A DNA stretch of 12,142 nucleotides from Tannerella sp. GTDB lineage: Bacteria > Bacteroidota > Bacteroidia > Bacteroidales > Tannerellaceae. The position numbers and the translations under genes are program-made. The notes under the pieces are model-generated. The model saw only the letters and a program-made list of their open reading frames with translations, did no database searches and had not been told where the DNA came from. The stretch lies in assembly GCA_031290635.1 (NCBI GenBank), contig JAITNE010000100.1, positions 1 to 12,142 of the forward strand, in the 5' to 3' direction. The number at the start of each line of letters is the position of its first letter. The first letter of the stretch is position 1. Positions 1 through 7,167 of the stretch are shown here, in pieces.

Positions 1-113
1 GTCCCTGACGGGACTTTGTACGACGACGTGTTTCTGTTCTACCAACATCTTGTCCCTAACGGGACAGGGACGCTCACAATGACGGACACGTGCGCAGCAA
101 GTCCCGCAGGGAC
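1..113. repeat. Three GTCCC/GGGAC palindromic elements spaced about 50 bp
   Basis: Three short foldback sequences share a five-base stem GTCCC/GGGAC with different loops: 1-14 (loop TGAC), 52-65 (loop TAAC) and 101-113 (loop GCA). Their starts are 51 and 49 bp apart. The middle one is followed at once by AGGGAC (66-71), which can pair instead with GTCCCT at 52-57, giving two alternative folds. The first copy touches the window edge and could extend beyond it. No convincing reading frame crosses the region. Scattered short palindromes of this kind resemble REP-like elements, which in other bacteria are spread by a REP-associated tyrosine transposase; no such transposase is in this window, so that link is inference. 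Confidence 0.7.
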
Positions 114-135
114 GTAATTTTCATAACCGCAGAGT

Positions 136-157
136 TTATTCCGATAAATCGGAATAA
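136..157. repeat. Near-perfect 22-bp inverted repeat
   Basis: The arms TTATTCCGAT (136-145) and ATCGGAATAA (148-157) are exact reverse complements around a two-base centre. There is no T-run after it on the plus strand and no gene next to it to terminate, so it is more likely part of the palindrome cluster, or a binding site for a dimeric protein, than a terminator. A small palindrome CGCAG-C-CTGCG follows at 164-174. Confidence 0.6.
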
Positions 158-190
158 CGATAGCGCAGCCTGCGGTAGGACATCCGATAA

Positions 191-263
191 CAACTGCCTG
201 AAAGGCAGGACTTGTAATTTCACTCCATTTCTTTACAGGACAGTCCTGCCTTTCAGGCAGCTG
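191..263. repeat. Inverted pair of CTGCCT-GAA-AGGCAG hairpin elements
   Basis: A hairpin with stem CTGCCT/AGGCAG and loop GAA lies at 194-208. The same hairpin lies inverted at 246-260 with loop TTC. The identity extends beyond the stem: positions 191-212 match the reverse complement of 242-263 at 21 of 22 bases. Two copies in opposite orientation about 30 bp apart resemble the paired arrangement of REP elements in BIMEs of other bacteria. A separate hairpin TGCGG-TTTTT-CCGCA follows at 270-284. Confidence 0.7.
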
Positions 264-311
264 TTGTTGTGCGGTTTTTCCGCAGGTCGTTGACCAGCGG
301 TTATGAAAATA

Positions 312-326
312 TAGCCTTTCAGGCTA
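312..326. repeat. TAGCCT-TTC-AGGCTA hairpin, compensated variant of the 246-260 element
   Basis: The stem TAGCCT/AGGCTA encloses the loop TTC. It differs from the 246-260 element (CTGCCT-TTC-AGGCAG) only in the two outermost base pairs, and both arms changed together so that pairing is kept. The core GCCT-TTC-AGGC is identical. Confidence 0.65.
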
Positions 327-370
327 CCCCGCGTCATTTCCCCTTGTTTGAACTTTTTATAGAGACTCGT

Positions 371-412
371 AAGGACGGCAACGGAGACCATCCGTCATTC
401 TCAACTGTCCTT
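371..412. repeat. Nested inverted repeat
   Basis: The outer arms AAGGAC (371-376) and GTCCTT (407-412) enclose an inner hairpin ACGGA (381-385), loop GACCA, TCCGT (391-395). It sits directly before the 43-nt direct repeats. No function can be assigned; it may be a further member of the palindrome cluster. Confidence 0.4.
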
Positions 413-415
413 CGG

Positions 416-513
416 CAACCTGTTCGAGCATCTCGAATACCTTCCCCGCGACGAGAAACAACCTGTTCAAACGACTCGAACGGCTTCCCCGCAACCGCCG
501 GCAACCCGTTCAA
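416..513. repeat. Direct repeat, period 43 nt, 2.3 diverged copies
   Basis: Units begin CAACCTGTTC at 416, CAACCTGTTC at 459 and CAACCCGTTC at 502, with a shared CTCGAA and CTTCCCCGC further inside; the third copy ends after about 12 bases. Each full unit has an inner foldback: TTCGAG-CAT-CTCGAA in the first, GTTC...GAAC in the second. The period is not a multiple of three, so a continuous reading frame does not repeat, although each unit read from its AAC codon encodes a similar string (N-L-F-x-x-L-E-x-L-P-R). It is not a CRISPR: units are contiguous with no spacers. Confidence 0.6.
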
Positions 514-550
514 GCATATATATTATTAATAACAATTTAATTTTACATTT

Positions 551-673
551 ATGAAAATAATTTTACTGCAATCATTCTCGGCGATATTCGCCCTTACGTC
601 AATGACCCTGCAAGCGCAGCCGGCATTGAACAGCCTGTGTGCGTCCTGCAAAACAACTTTTGTTTCAAAGTGA
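551..673 (+). pseudogene. 40-codon fragment with signal peptide, probable truncated secreted-protein gene
   Basis: This frame begins MKIILLQSFSAIFALTSM and continues to TLQAQP, which has the shape of a Sec signal peptide: a Lys near the start, a hydrophobic core and an A-x-A-like cleavage site near residue 22. Only about 18 residues follow, including a CASC motif, before a TGA at 671-673. It is preceded by AT-rich leader sequence (about 525-550) like that before many real genes of this phylum. The stop lies inside the first copy of a 20-nt repeat, which suggests that a longer secreted-protein gene was cut when the repeat arrived or recombined. A genuine small secreted peptide is the less likely alternative. 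The parent family cannot be recognised. Confidence 0.45.
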
Positions 674-711
674 CGGTATAAATCGCAGAACTTTGTTTCA
701 AAGTGACGGTA
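659..711 (+). repeat. Two identical 20-nt direct repeats, 33 bp apart
   Basis: TTTGTTTCAAAGTGACGGTA occurs at 659-678 and again, identical, at 692-711. In both copies the preceding base is such that a small foldback CTTTG-TTT-CAAAG forms or nearly forms. The first copy supplies the stop codon of the preceding signal-peptide fragment. The motif resembles, on the opposite strand, part of the tandem array near 5.5 kb (a TTTTGTTTGCAAAAG core next to GACGG). Confidence 0.6.
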
Positions 712-770
712 AAACAGTTAATCCATGCGGAGAGATTTTTTCTTTAGATAGATGCAGGGGGAAAGGGGGC

Positions 771-794
771 ATTCTCAATTCTCAATTCTCAATT
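771..794 (+). repeat. Heptanucleotide tract (ATTCTCA)3
   Basis: Three exact copies of ATTCTCA (771-777, 778-784, 785-791) are followed by ATT. The tract ends nine bases before the -7 element of the mutS promoter and covers the position where a -33 element would lie. A change in copy number by slippage would shift upstream sequence relative to the promoter in steps of seven bases. Confidence 0.75.
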
Positions 795-802
795 AATTTC
801 CT

Positions 803-810
803 TACCTTTG
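803..810 (+). promoter_or_regulatory. Bacteroidota -7 promoter element for mutS
   Basis: TACCTTTG matches the TAnnTTTG consensus of the primary sigma factor in this phylum. It lies 25 bases before the mutS start codon, predicting a leader of roughly 20 nt. No clear TTTG -33 element is visible because the heptamer tract occupies that position. Confidence 0.65.
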
Positions 811-835
811 CCTTCATAATTAATAGATTTTCTAC

Positions 836-3448
836 ATGGCAAAACCGGTTGAAACACCCCTTATGAAGCAGTATCTCGACGTTAAGTCGAAGCATCCCGA
901 CGCTATTCTGCTATTTCGCGTCGGCGATTTTTATGAAATGTACGGCGAAGACGCCGTCGTCGGCGCCGGAATTCTTGGCATTGTGCAGACCAACCGCTCC
1001 AACGGCAGCGCGATGGATGTGGCTATGGCAGGATTTCCGTATCACGCTCTTGATTCGTATCTGCCTAAATTAGTCCGTGCCGGAAAGAGGGTGGCTATCT
1101 GCGATCAGCTGGAAGATCCTAAACTCGCCAAGAAGTTAGTACGGCGCGGCATCACCGAACTGGTAACGCCCGGTATTTCGATGGACGATAATATCCTCCA
1201 TAATAAGGAAAACAATTTCCTCGCCGCTGTACATATAACCAAATCCGTCTGTGGCATAGCTTTCCTCGACATCTCGACCGGCGAATTTCTGACCGCCGAA
1301 GGCGTTCCGGCGTATATCGACAAGCTGCTCGGCAGTTTTGCTCCTAAAGAAGTTCTGGTGCAGAGGGAACAGCGTGCGATGTTTGATGAACTTTTCGATT
1401 CACGTTGCCTGATATTCAAACTCGACGATTGGATTTTCAATGAAGATACCGCTAACGCCCGGCTGCGTAAACAATTTGAAACGCACACCCTGAAAGGCTT
1501 CGGCGTAAGCGAGCTGCGCTGCGGAACAGTTGCCGCCGGCGCTATACTGCATTATCTCGACGCAACTCAACATACAAATATCAGCCACATAAACAATCTT
1601 TCGCGTATTGAAGAAGACCGGTTTGTCAGGCTCGACAAGTTTACCGTCCGCAACCTCGAACTGCTCGGCTCTCTCACCGGCGAAGGCGTATCTTTGCTCG
1701 ACGTGCTCGACCGGACGGTTTCGCCGATGGGAGGAAGGATGCTGCGACGCTGGCTGCTGTTTCCGTTGAAGGATTTGAAAGCCATAAACGAACGTCAGCA
1801 GGTTGTTACATGCTTTCTGCGTCATCCCGACAGGGCTGAGATGATGAAAGTCATGCTCGGACAGCTGGGCGACCTCGAAAGGATTATCTCCAAAGTAGCT
1901 GCAGGTCGGGTTTCGCCGCGCGAGCTGGTGCAGTTGAAAGTTGCTCTGCAAACTATTGTGCCGATAAAGGCGCTGTGTGAAGAAAGCGGCGACGAATGTC
2001 TCGTACGCATCAGTCAAACGCTCGATCCCTGCGACGAATTAGCCGTAATCATAGAACAGTCGATACAACCCAACCCGCCTCTCACGGTCGGCAAGGGTGG
2101 AGTGATAGCCGACGGCGTGGACGAGGAGCTTGACGAACTTCGCGCTATCGCTTTCTCCGGTAAAGACTATCTGCTCAAGATACAACAGCGCGAGATCGAC
2201 AAGACCGGCATCCCCAGCCTTAAAGTTGCGTTCAACGGCGTCTTCGGATACTACATTGAGGTGCGCAATACTCACAAGGACAAGGTTCCGCCCGAATGGA
2301 TACGCAAGCAAACTCTGGTTGAAGCCGAGCGCTACGTTACCGAAGAACTCAAGGAGTACGAAAGCAAGATTCTCGGCGCTGAAGAGAAGATTCTCGCGAT
2401 AGAAAGTCATTTGTTTTCGGAGTTGACAGCCTTTTCGGCCGACTTCATCAAGCCCGTCAAGGACAATGCCAACGGCGCGGGTCAGATAGATTGTCTGCTT
2501 TCGTTTGCCATCTCGGCTCGGACTAACAAATACATCTGTCCAATCGTCGATGATTCGGCGGTGATTGACATTAAAGCCGGCCGTCATCCGGTTATCGAGA
2601 AACAATTGCCTGCGGATACCCCCTACGTAGCCAACGACGTCTATCTCGACCACACCGGACAGCAGATTATCATCATCACCGGACCTAATATGGCCGGCAA
2701 ATCCGCCCTTCTGCGGCAAACGGCGCTTATTTGCCTGCTCGCACAGACCGGCAGCTTCGTTCCGGCCGAAAGCGCGCGTATCGGCTATGTGGACAAGATA
2801 TTCACCCGAGTTGGAGCTTCGGATAACATCTCGCAGGGCGAATCAACCTTTATGGTCGAGATGACCGAAGCCTCCGAAATCCTCAATAACCTGTCGCCCC
2901 GCAGCCTTGTTCTGTTCGACGAGCTTGGTCGCGGCACAAGTACTTACGACGGCATCTCCATCGCCTGGGCAATCATCGAGTATATCCACGAACATCCTGT
3001 GAACGGCGCGAAAACCCTCTTTGCTACGCATTATCACGAGCTTAACGAGATGGAAAAGTCATTCAAAAGAATAAAAAATTACAATATCTCGGTCAAGGAG
3101 GTTGATAACAAGGTGATTTTCCTGCGGAAACTTATCCCCGGCGGCACTGAGCACAGTTTCGGCATCCACGTTGCACGCATGGCGGGGATGCCCAAGAGCA
3201 TAGTCAAGCGTTCGGAAGAGATTTTGAGGCAGCTCGAGTCGGATAATCGTCAGAAAGACCTCAAGGAGAAGGCTGTGCAGAAGATTGCTTCCACCGCCGA
3301 CGGCTATCAGTTGAGTTTTTTTCAGCTTGACGACCCCGTCCTCAGCCATGTGCGGGATGAAATCAAAAACCTTGACGTCAACAACCTCACACCCATGGAA
3401 GCCCTCAACAAACTTAATGAAATCAGAAAAATAATCATCGGTAAATAA
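836..3448 (+). CDS. mutS: DNA mismatch repair protein MutS
   Basis: MutS recognises base mismatches and small loops in newly copied DNA and, with ATP, recruits MutL to start repair. The 870-residue protein is full length for the family. The N-terminal mismatch-binding domain has the Phe-x-Glu motif in GDFYEMY (F32, E34), whose Phe stacks on the mispair. The connector, lever and clamp domains span roughly residues 125-565. The ATPase domain shows Walker A GPNMAGKS (616-623) and Walker [11 protein letters not shown] (D695, E696). QLSFF at 825-829 fits a beta-clamp-binding motif near the C terminus. The ATG at 836 is chosen because the protein then begins in the family's usual TPLMKQY region and a TAnnTTTG promoter lies just upstream. 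The next gene starts one base after the stop, so translation is probably coupled. Confidence 0.97.
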   Translation: MAKPVETPLMKQYLDVKSKHPDAILLFRVGDFYEMYGEDAVVGAGILGIVQTNRSNGSAMDVAMAGFPYHALDSYLPKLVRAGKRVAICDQLEDPKLAKKLVRRGITELVTPGISMDDNILHNKENNFLAAVHITKSVCGIAFLDISTGEFLTAEGVPAYIDKLLGSFAPKEVLVQREQRAMFDELFDSRCLIFKLDDWIFNEDTANARLRKQFETHTLKGFGVSELRCGTVAAGAILHYLDATQHTNISHINNLSRIEEDRFVRLDKFTVRNLELLGSLTGEGVSLLDVLDRTVSPMGGRMLRRWLLFPLKDLKAINERQQVVTCFLRHPDRAEMMKVMLGQLGDLERIISKVAAGRVSPRELVQLKVALQTIVPIKALCEESGDECLVRISQTLDPCDELAVIIEQSIQPNPPLTVGKGGVIADGVDEELDELRAIAFSGKDYLLKIQQREIDKTGIPSLKVAFNGVFGYYIEVRNTHKDKVPPEWIRKQTLVEAERYVTEELKEYESKILGAEEKILAIESHLFSELTAFSADFIKPVKDNANGAGQIDCLLSFAISARTNKYICPIVDDSAVIDIKAGRHPVIEKQLPADTPYVANDVYLDHTGQQIIIITGPNMAGKSALLRQTALICLLAQTGSFVPAESARIGYVDKIFTRVGASDNISQGESTFMVEMTEASEILNNLSPRSLVLFDELGRGTSTYDGISIAWAIIEYIHEHPVNGAKTLFATHYHELNEMEKSFKRIKNYNISVKEVDNKVIFLRKLIPGGTEHSFGIHVARMAGMPKSIVKRSEEILRQLESDNRQKDLKEKAVQKIASTADGYQLSFFQLDDPVLSHVRDEIKNLDVNNLTPMEALNKLNEIRKIIIGK

Positions 3449-3449
3449 T

Positions 3450-4994
3450 ATGAAACAAGACAAAATTCTCTGGGCAGACGACGAAATTGAGTTGCTCAAA
3501 CCCCACATCCTCTTCCTCGAAGAGCGCGGATATGAAATAGTACCCGTCATCAGCGGTCAGGACGCCATCGACTGCTGCAACGAACAGGATTTCGACATAA
3601 TTTTCCTCGACGAAAACATGCCCGGTCTGACCGGCCTCGAAACTTTGGTCATCATCAAACAGATAAACCCCGAAGTGCCTGTCGTGATGGTTACCAAAAG
3701 CGAGGAAGAAAGCATTATGAATCAGGCTATCGGCAACAAGATTGCGGATTATCTTATCAAACCCGTCAATCCCCATCAATTGTTGCTTTCAATCAAGAAG
3801 AACCTGCATAAAACGGACATTATCACCGAAACCACAACCACGAATTATCAGCAGGAGTTCACCCGCATTTCGATGCAGATGAACGCGGCGGCTTCGACCG
3901 ACGACTGGATTGAAATTTACAAGAAGATTGTTTATTGGGAGCTGATTCTCGAAGACGGACAAACCGAGATGCAAGACCTCCTGAAGATACAAAAGAAGGA
4001 AGCAAACACTGCTTTCGGCCGTTTCGTCAAGAAAAACTATCATTCATGGATACAGCAGCCCGACGCAGCGCCGCTGATGAGTCCGCATCTGTTCAAAAAG
4101 AAGGTTTTCCCGCTGTTGGACAACGATGATAAGGTGTTTTTTATATTGATTGACAATTTCCGCCTCGATCAATGGCTGACGGTCAAAAGTTTGATAAGCG
4201 AACTGTTCACATTTGAAGAAAATCTCTATTACAGCATCCTTCCGACCGTAACGCAATATGCCCGCAACGCGATTTTCTCCGGTCTGATGCCGCTGCAGAT
4301 AGAGAAAATGTTTCCCGAACTTTGGATTGACGAAGAAAGCGAGGAGGGCAAAAACATAAACGAAGAGCCGCTTATCAAAACACAGATTGAACGATTCCGC
4401 AAGAAGTATTCTTTTTCGTACAACAAGATATATGATTCGCAGTACGGCGAAAAAATCCTGCACAACTTCGCCAACCTTGCCAACAATCAGTTGAACGTGA
4501 TAGTAATTAACTTTGTTGACATGCTCTCGCACGCCCGCACCGAGAGCAAAATGATCCGCGAACTCGCCCAGAGCGAAGCCGCTTACCGTTCCCTGACCCG
4601 TTCATGGTTTCAGCACTCCACAACCCTCGAACTCTTCAAAGCCATCGCCGCCAAAGGCTACAAAATCATCCTCACAACCGACCACGGCACGATTCGCGTC
4701 GATACCCCCGTCAAAATCGTAGGCGACAAGAACACAAACACCAACCTCCGTTACAAAGTCGGCAAGAACATGGATTACAACTACCGTGATGTTTTCGAGA
4801 TACGCGAGCCTGAGAAGGTCGGACTGCCTTCGCCCAACCTCAGCAGCAGGTATGTATTCGCGCTCAACGAGTCATTTTTCGCATATCCCAACAACTACAA
4901 CTATTATGTATCTTACTACAAGAACACCTTCCAGCACGGCGGCGTCTCGCTCGAAGAAATGCTGATTCCAATCATCACCCTGAACCCCAAATAA
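3450..4994 (+). CDS. porX: PorX-like response regulator with PglZ/alkaline-phosphatase-superfamily domain
   Basis: The receiver domain (about 1-120) has the acidic pair D10-D11, phosphoacceptor D54 in FLDENMPG, T82 and K104, so it should accept phosphate from a histidine kinase. A helical linker (about 125-220) leads to a PglZ-type alkaline-phosphatase-superfamily domain with likely metal ligands and catalytic residues D235 (DNFRLDQW), T268 (TQYARN), D357 and H361 (FVDMLSH), D411-H412 (TTDHGT) and H496. In Porphyromonas gingivalis, PorX with the kinase PorY controls the type IX secretion system, and the effector domain has been reported to cleave phosphodiester bonds in oligonucleotides. Homologues also occur in Bacteroidales without that system, so a secretion role is not proven here. 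No DNA-binding domain is visible. It starts one base after mutS, and tsaE follows 73 bases downstream. The 514-residue length is normal for the family. Confidence 0.9.
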   Translation: MKQDKILWADDEIELLKPHILFLEERGYEIVPVISGQDAIDCCNEQDFDIIFLDENMPGLTGLETLVIIKQINPEVPVVMVTKSEEESIMNQAIGNKIADYLIKPVNPHQLLLSIKKNLHKTDIITETTTTNYQQEFTRISMQMNAAASTDDWIEIYKKIVYWELILEDGQTEMQDLLKIQKKEANTAFGRFVKKNYHSWIQQPDAAPLMSPHLFKKKVFPLLDNDDKVFFILIDNFRLDQWLTVKSLISELFTFEENLYYSILPTVTQYARNAIFSGLMPLQIEKMFPELWIDEESEEGKNINEEPLIKTQIERFRKKYSFSYNKIYDSQYGEKILHNFANLANNQLNVIVINFVDMLSHARTESKMIRELAQSEAAYRSLTRSWFQHSTTLELFKAIAAKGYKIILTTDHGTIRVDTPVKIVGDKNTNTNLRYKVGKNMDYNYRDVFEIREPEKVGLPSPNLSSRYVFALNESFFAYPNNYNYYVSYYKNTFQHGGVSLEEMLIPIITLNPK

Positions 4995-5067
4995 ATGAAA
5001 ATTGCGCTGCAGAAGTCTCTCTATCGAAGAAATAATTATTCAAAACATAAAACTAAATCGGAATTAA

Positions 5068-5478
5068 ATGGAGATAATAATTAACAATTTAGAGGATATT
5101 CATTCGGCGGCGGCTAAGTTTGTAGCTGCGATGGCCGACAGTCGCATTTTTGCCTTCGACGGCAGCATGGGCGCAGGTAAAACGACCTTTATCAAAGCCG
5201 TCTGCGAAGAATTAGGCGTAGAAGACGTGATTAACAGCCCGACCTTTTCAATCGTCAACGAATACACTACCCTCACCGGCGACGTAATATATCATTTCGA
5301 CTTCTACCGCATCAACACCCTGCGTGAAGCCCTTGAAATCGGCTTTACCGACTACCTTGATTCCGGCCGACTCTGTTTCATTGAATGGCCTGACATTGCC
5401 GGCGACCTTCTTCCCCCCGAAACCGTTTTCATCAACATAGCCGAACAATCCGACGGCGCCCGCCATCTGAAATTATAA
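5068..5478 (+). CDS. tsaE: tRNA threonylcarbamoyladenosine biosynthesis ATPase TsaE
   Basis: TsaE is the small ATPase that works with TsaB and TsaD to transfer threonylcarbamoyl to A37 of tRNAs reading ANN codons (t6A). The 136-residue protein has Walker A GSMGAGKT (32-39), the family motif NSPTF (56-60), HFDFYR (76-81), whose Asp serves in metal binding, and IEWP (105-108). Length is typical. The ATG at 5068 puts the usual short N-terminal segment before the Walker loop, and the leader before it is AT-rich with no clear Shine-Dalgarno site, as is normal for this phylum. It is probably the last gene of the mutS-porX-tsaE unit; the porX-tsaE adjacency is, from memory, common in Bacteroidales. 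A tandem repeat array follows within about 20 bases. Confidence 0.95.
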   Translation: MEIIINNLEDIHSAAAKFVAAMADSRIFAFDGSMGAGKTTFIKAVCEELGVEDVINSPTFSIVNEYTTLTGDVIYHFDFYRINTLREALEIGFTDYLDSGRLCFIEWPDIAGDLLPPETVFINIAEQSDGARHLKL

Positions 5479-5498
5479 CGCCAACTCACCCAAAATCG

Positions 5499-5694
5499 GC
5501 TCTTTCTTTTGCAAACAAAACCGTCCTTTCAGTTGGATTTGCCCTTTCTTTTGCAAACAAAACCGTCCTTTTCAGTTGGATTTGCTCTTTCTTTTGCAAA
5601 CAAAACCGTCCTTTCAGTTGAGTTTGCTCTTTCTTTTGCAAACAAAACCGTCCTTTTCAGTTGGATTTGCTCTTTCTTTTGCAAACAAAACCGT
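5499..5694. repeat. Tandem array of 42/43-nt units with 85-bp higher-order period
   Basis: Units start at 5499, 5541, 5584, 5626 and 5669 with lengths 42, 43, 42, 43 and a partial fifth copy that diverges after about 26 bases. Each contains CTTTCTTTTGCAAACAAAAC, then CCGTCC, then CAGTTG. Units 1 and 3 have CCTTTC; units 2 and 4 have CCTTTTC, so the array looks like an 85-bp dimer that was itself duplicated. The core TTTTG-CAAA-CAAAA is a small foldback. The array fills the convergent gap between the 3' ends of tsaE and the protease gene. The mixed 42/43 period breaks any reading frame, and there are no unique spacers, so it is neither coding nor a CRISPR. Confidence 0.85.
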
Positions 5695-5712
5695 GAATTT
5701 ACTTGGGATTGT

Positions 5713-5720
5713 TAGCTTTG
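5713..5720 (+). promoter_or_regulatory. Possible -7 promoter element facing the protease gene's 3' end
   Basis: TAGCTTTG matches TAnnTTTG just after the repeat array. It would start a transcript antisense to the 3' end of the protease gene. No -33 element is visible at the expected distance, and a match to so short a consensus can arise by chance. Confidence 0.2.
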
Positions 5721-5732
5721 TGGGGAAATAAT

Positions 5733-7166
5733 CTATTCTCCCGCCGTGCGATAGGCCTTAAATATGTCGGGAATGCCGTATCCGAGCTGTACATCAGGGG
5801 TTTGGTGTTGACTTGATGATGACTTTATCAACTCTATCAGCTCTGTATTTCTAAGCAATGGAAAGGCCTGCCACAGACAGGCTGCCATGCCTGCTACGGT
5901 AGGCGCTGAAAAGGATGTGCCGTTACTGAATTGCGTCTGCCCTGACGAGTTAATCACGCAAACGCTTGTGCCTAATGCTACTACATCGGGTTTTATGCGA
6001 TAGTCGGCGGTCATTCCGATGGAACTGAAGGCGCTCTTTTCGCCATCGGAGGTTACGCTGCCAACAGTAAGTATGTCGCGAGCGTCGGCGGGGAATGTTA
6101 TCTTCGACCATGCGCCGACGCCTTCGTTGCCCGCGCTTACTACGACTAACATTCCTTTCGAGGCTGCAACAGAGGCTATTCGGGAGACGAAAGCAGTCTG
6201 TCCGTCGGTATCATCGGTTGTATAATAATCGGGAAGGCTATCGAAACGGAAATATCCCAGGGATGAGGAAATTACGTCTATGCCCACACTGTCGGCATAC
6301 TCAACCGCCGCCGCCCAATAATCTTCTTCAACAGGAAATTCGCCCCTCGTGTCTTCACTTTTAATCAACAAATATGAGGCTTCGGGGGCTGCGCCGCGCA
6401 TAACGCCCGTCAAATCGGCAGCGAGGCAGGATAAAGCTTTTGTTCCATGATGGTCTTCGCGGAAAACATCGTGTCCCGGGAAAGTTATATTCTTCGTGCC
6501 GATAAGTTTGAGGGATGAAAATGCATCTATACGGTCTGCGTTCTCGAATCCGGCGTCGATAACGGCTATCCGCATACCCTGACCGCGATATCCGGCCTCG
6601 TGCAGCCGCACTCCGTTAAGCATCTCAATCTGTTTGCGGGCGCTGCCGTAAATATCTTCAACCGGAATGTCGGCAGAAGGAAAGCCGGTTGTATCATCGG
6701 TAAACATATCTGAGATTATTATAATGTCCGAGAGATCGTTTGCAAGCGGTTTTGCGGGTTTAATCCTGTCTTCGCAACGCCAAACGCAGCGTAGCGAATC
6801 GACGAAAGGCATATTCATCAAACGCTCTACGTCCGAGCTGTCGGCACACTCTACTACAACCGTTTTCATCCATTTACTCGTCAATCTGGGGATAGCGCCT
6901 GCGGCTCTAAGCTCCTCCAAATAGACCGGCGAGACAGGAAAATCAGTTTCATCAACAAAAACTTCGTGCAACATGCGTCGTTCTACGGATTCAAGTGACA
7001 GAAAGCGCTCAGGCTCATGCAAAGTGAAGTCGTTCATTCCCTTATCCTTGAGGTAGAGGCGAAAAAAATAAGTTTCGGAGGCCGAAACAACTCCGGCCGC
7101 CGACAAGAGACACAGAATTAGAAACAAACCTGCATGGCGACGCCGAAGTTCAGATTTCATAAGCAT
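5733..7166 (-). CDS. Exported subtilisin-like (S8 family) serine protease
   Basis: The 477-residue protein begins with a basic segment (SELRRRH) and a hydrophobic core, with likely signal-peptidase cleavage after VVSA near residue 29. Residues about 32-135 resemble the propeptide-like N-terminal region of Bacteroidota S8 proteases, including an ERR motif and the tryptophan of TSKWM. The catalytic domain carries the full triad: D204 (VIDAGF), H240 (HHGT) and S418 (NGTSFSAP), plus the oxyanion-hole Asn in SAGNEG, so it should be active in the periplasm or outside the cell. The protein stops soon after the last subtilase helix and has no C-terminal sorting domain for type IX secretion. Its ATG lies one base after the stop of the upstream regulator gene, implying coupled translation; an in-frame ATG two codons later is an alternative start. 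Its substrate is unknown. Confidence 0.92.
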   Translation of the reverse strand: MLMKSELRRRHAGLFLILCLLSAAGVVSASETYFFRLYLKDKGMNDFTLHEPERFLSLESVERRMLHEVFVDETDFPVSPVYLEELRAAGAIPRLTSKWMKTVVVECADSSDVERLMNMPFVDSLRCVWRCEDRIKPAKPLANDLSDIIIISDMFTDDTTGFPSADIPVEDIYGSARKQIEMLNGVRLHEAGYRGQGMRIAVIDAGFENADRIDAFSSLKLIGTKNITFPGHDVFREDHHGTKALSCLAADLTGVMRGAAPEASYLLIKSEDTRGEFPVEEDYWAAAVEYADSVGIDVISSSLGYFRFDSLPDYYTTDDTDGQTAFVSRIASVAASKGMLVVVSAGNEGVGAWSKITFPADARDILTVGSVTSDGEKSAFSSIGMTADYRIKPDVVALGTSVCVINSSGQTQFSNGTSFSAPTVAGMAACLWQAFPLLRNTELIELIKSSSSQHQTPDVQLGYGIPDIFKAYRTAGE

Positions 7167-7167
7167 G

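Noticed and set aside
136..157. Intrinsic terminator at the ATTCCGAT inverted repeat
   Set aside because: There is no T-run following it on either strand and no gene adjacent within the window that would need it.
90..529. Two open frames across the palindrome cluster (90-293 and 269-529)
   Set aside because: Their translations follow the hairpin repeats, have no recognisable domain or signal peptide, and overlap each other; they look like chance frames in repeat DNA.
639..866. 75-codon open frame ending inside mutS
   Set aside because: It runs through the 20-nt repeats, the heptamer tract and the mutS promoter and overlaps the mutS start in another frame.
1105..2719. Long minus-strand open frames inside mutS
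   Set aside because: They are shadows of the strongly supported mutS frame and encode nothing recognisable.
4995..5084. 29-codon frame between porX and tsaE
   Set aside because: It begins directly after the porX stop but overlaps the tsaE start, is short and basic, and shows no recognisable feature; possibly a leader effect but nothing supports it.
5499..5694. CRISPR array
   Set aside because: Units of 42/43 nt are contiguous and nearly identical along their whole length, with no unique spacers and no cas genes in the window.
5509..5715. 68-codon open frame across the tandem array
   Set aside because: The alternating 42/43-nt period changes the reading frame from unit to unit, so no repeated protein sequence is maintained, and there is no family match or signal.
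5733..5900. Type IX secretion C-terminal sorting domain on the S8 protease
   Set aside because: The protein ends about 60 residues after the catalytic Ser region, at the last helix of the subtilase fold, leaving no room for such a domain.
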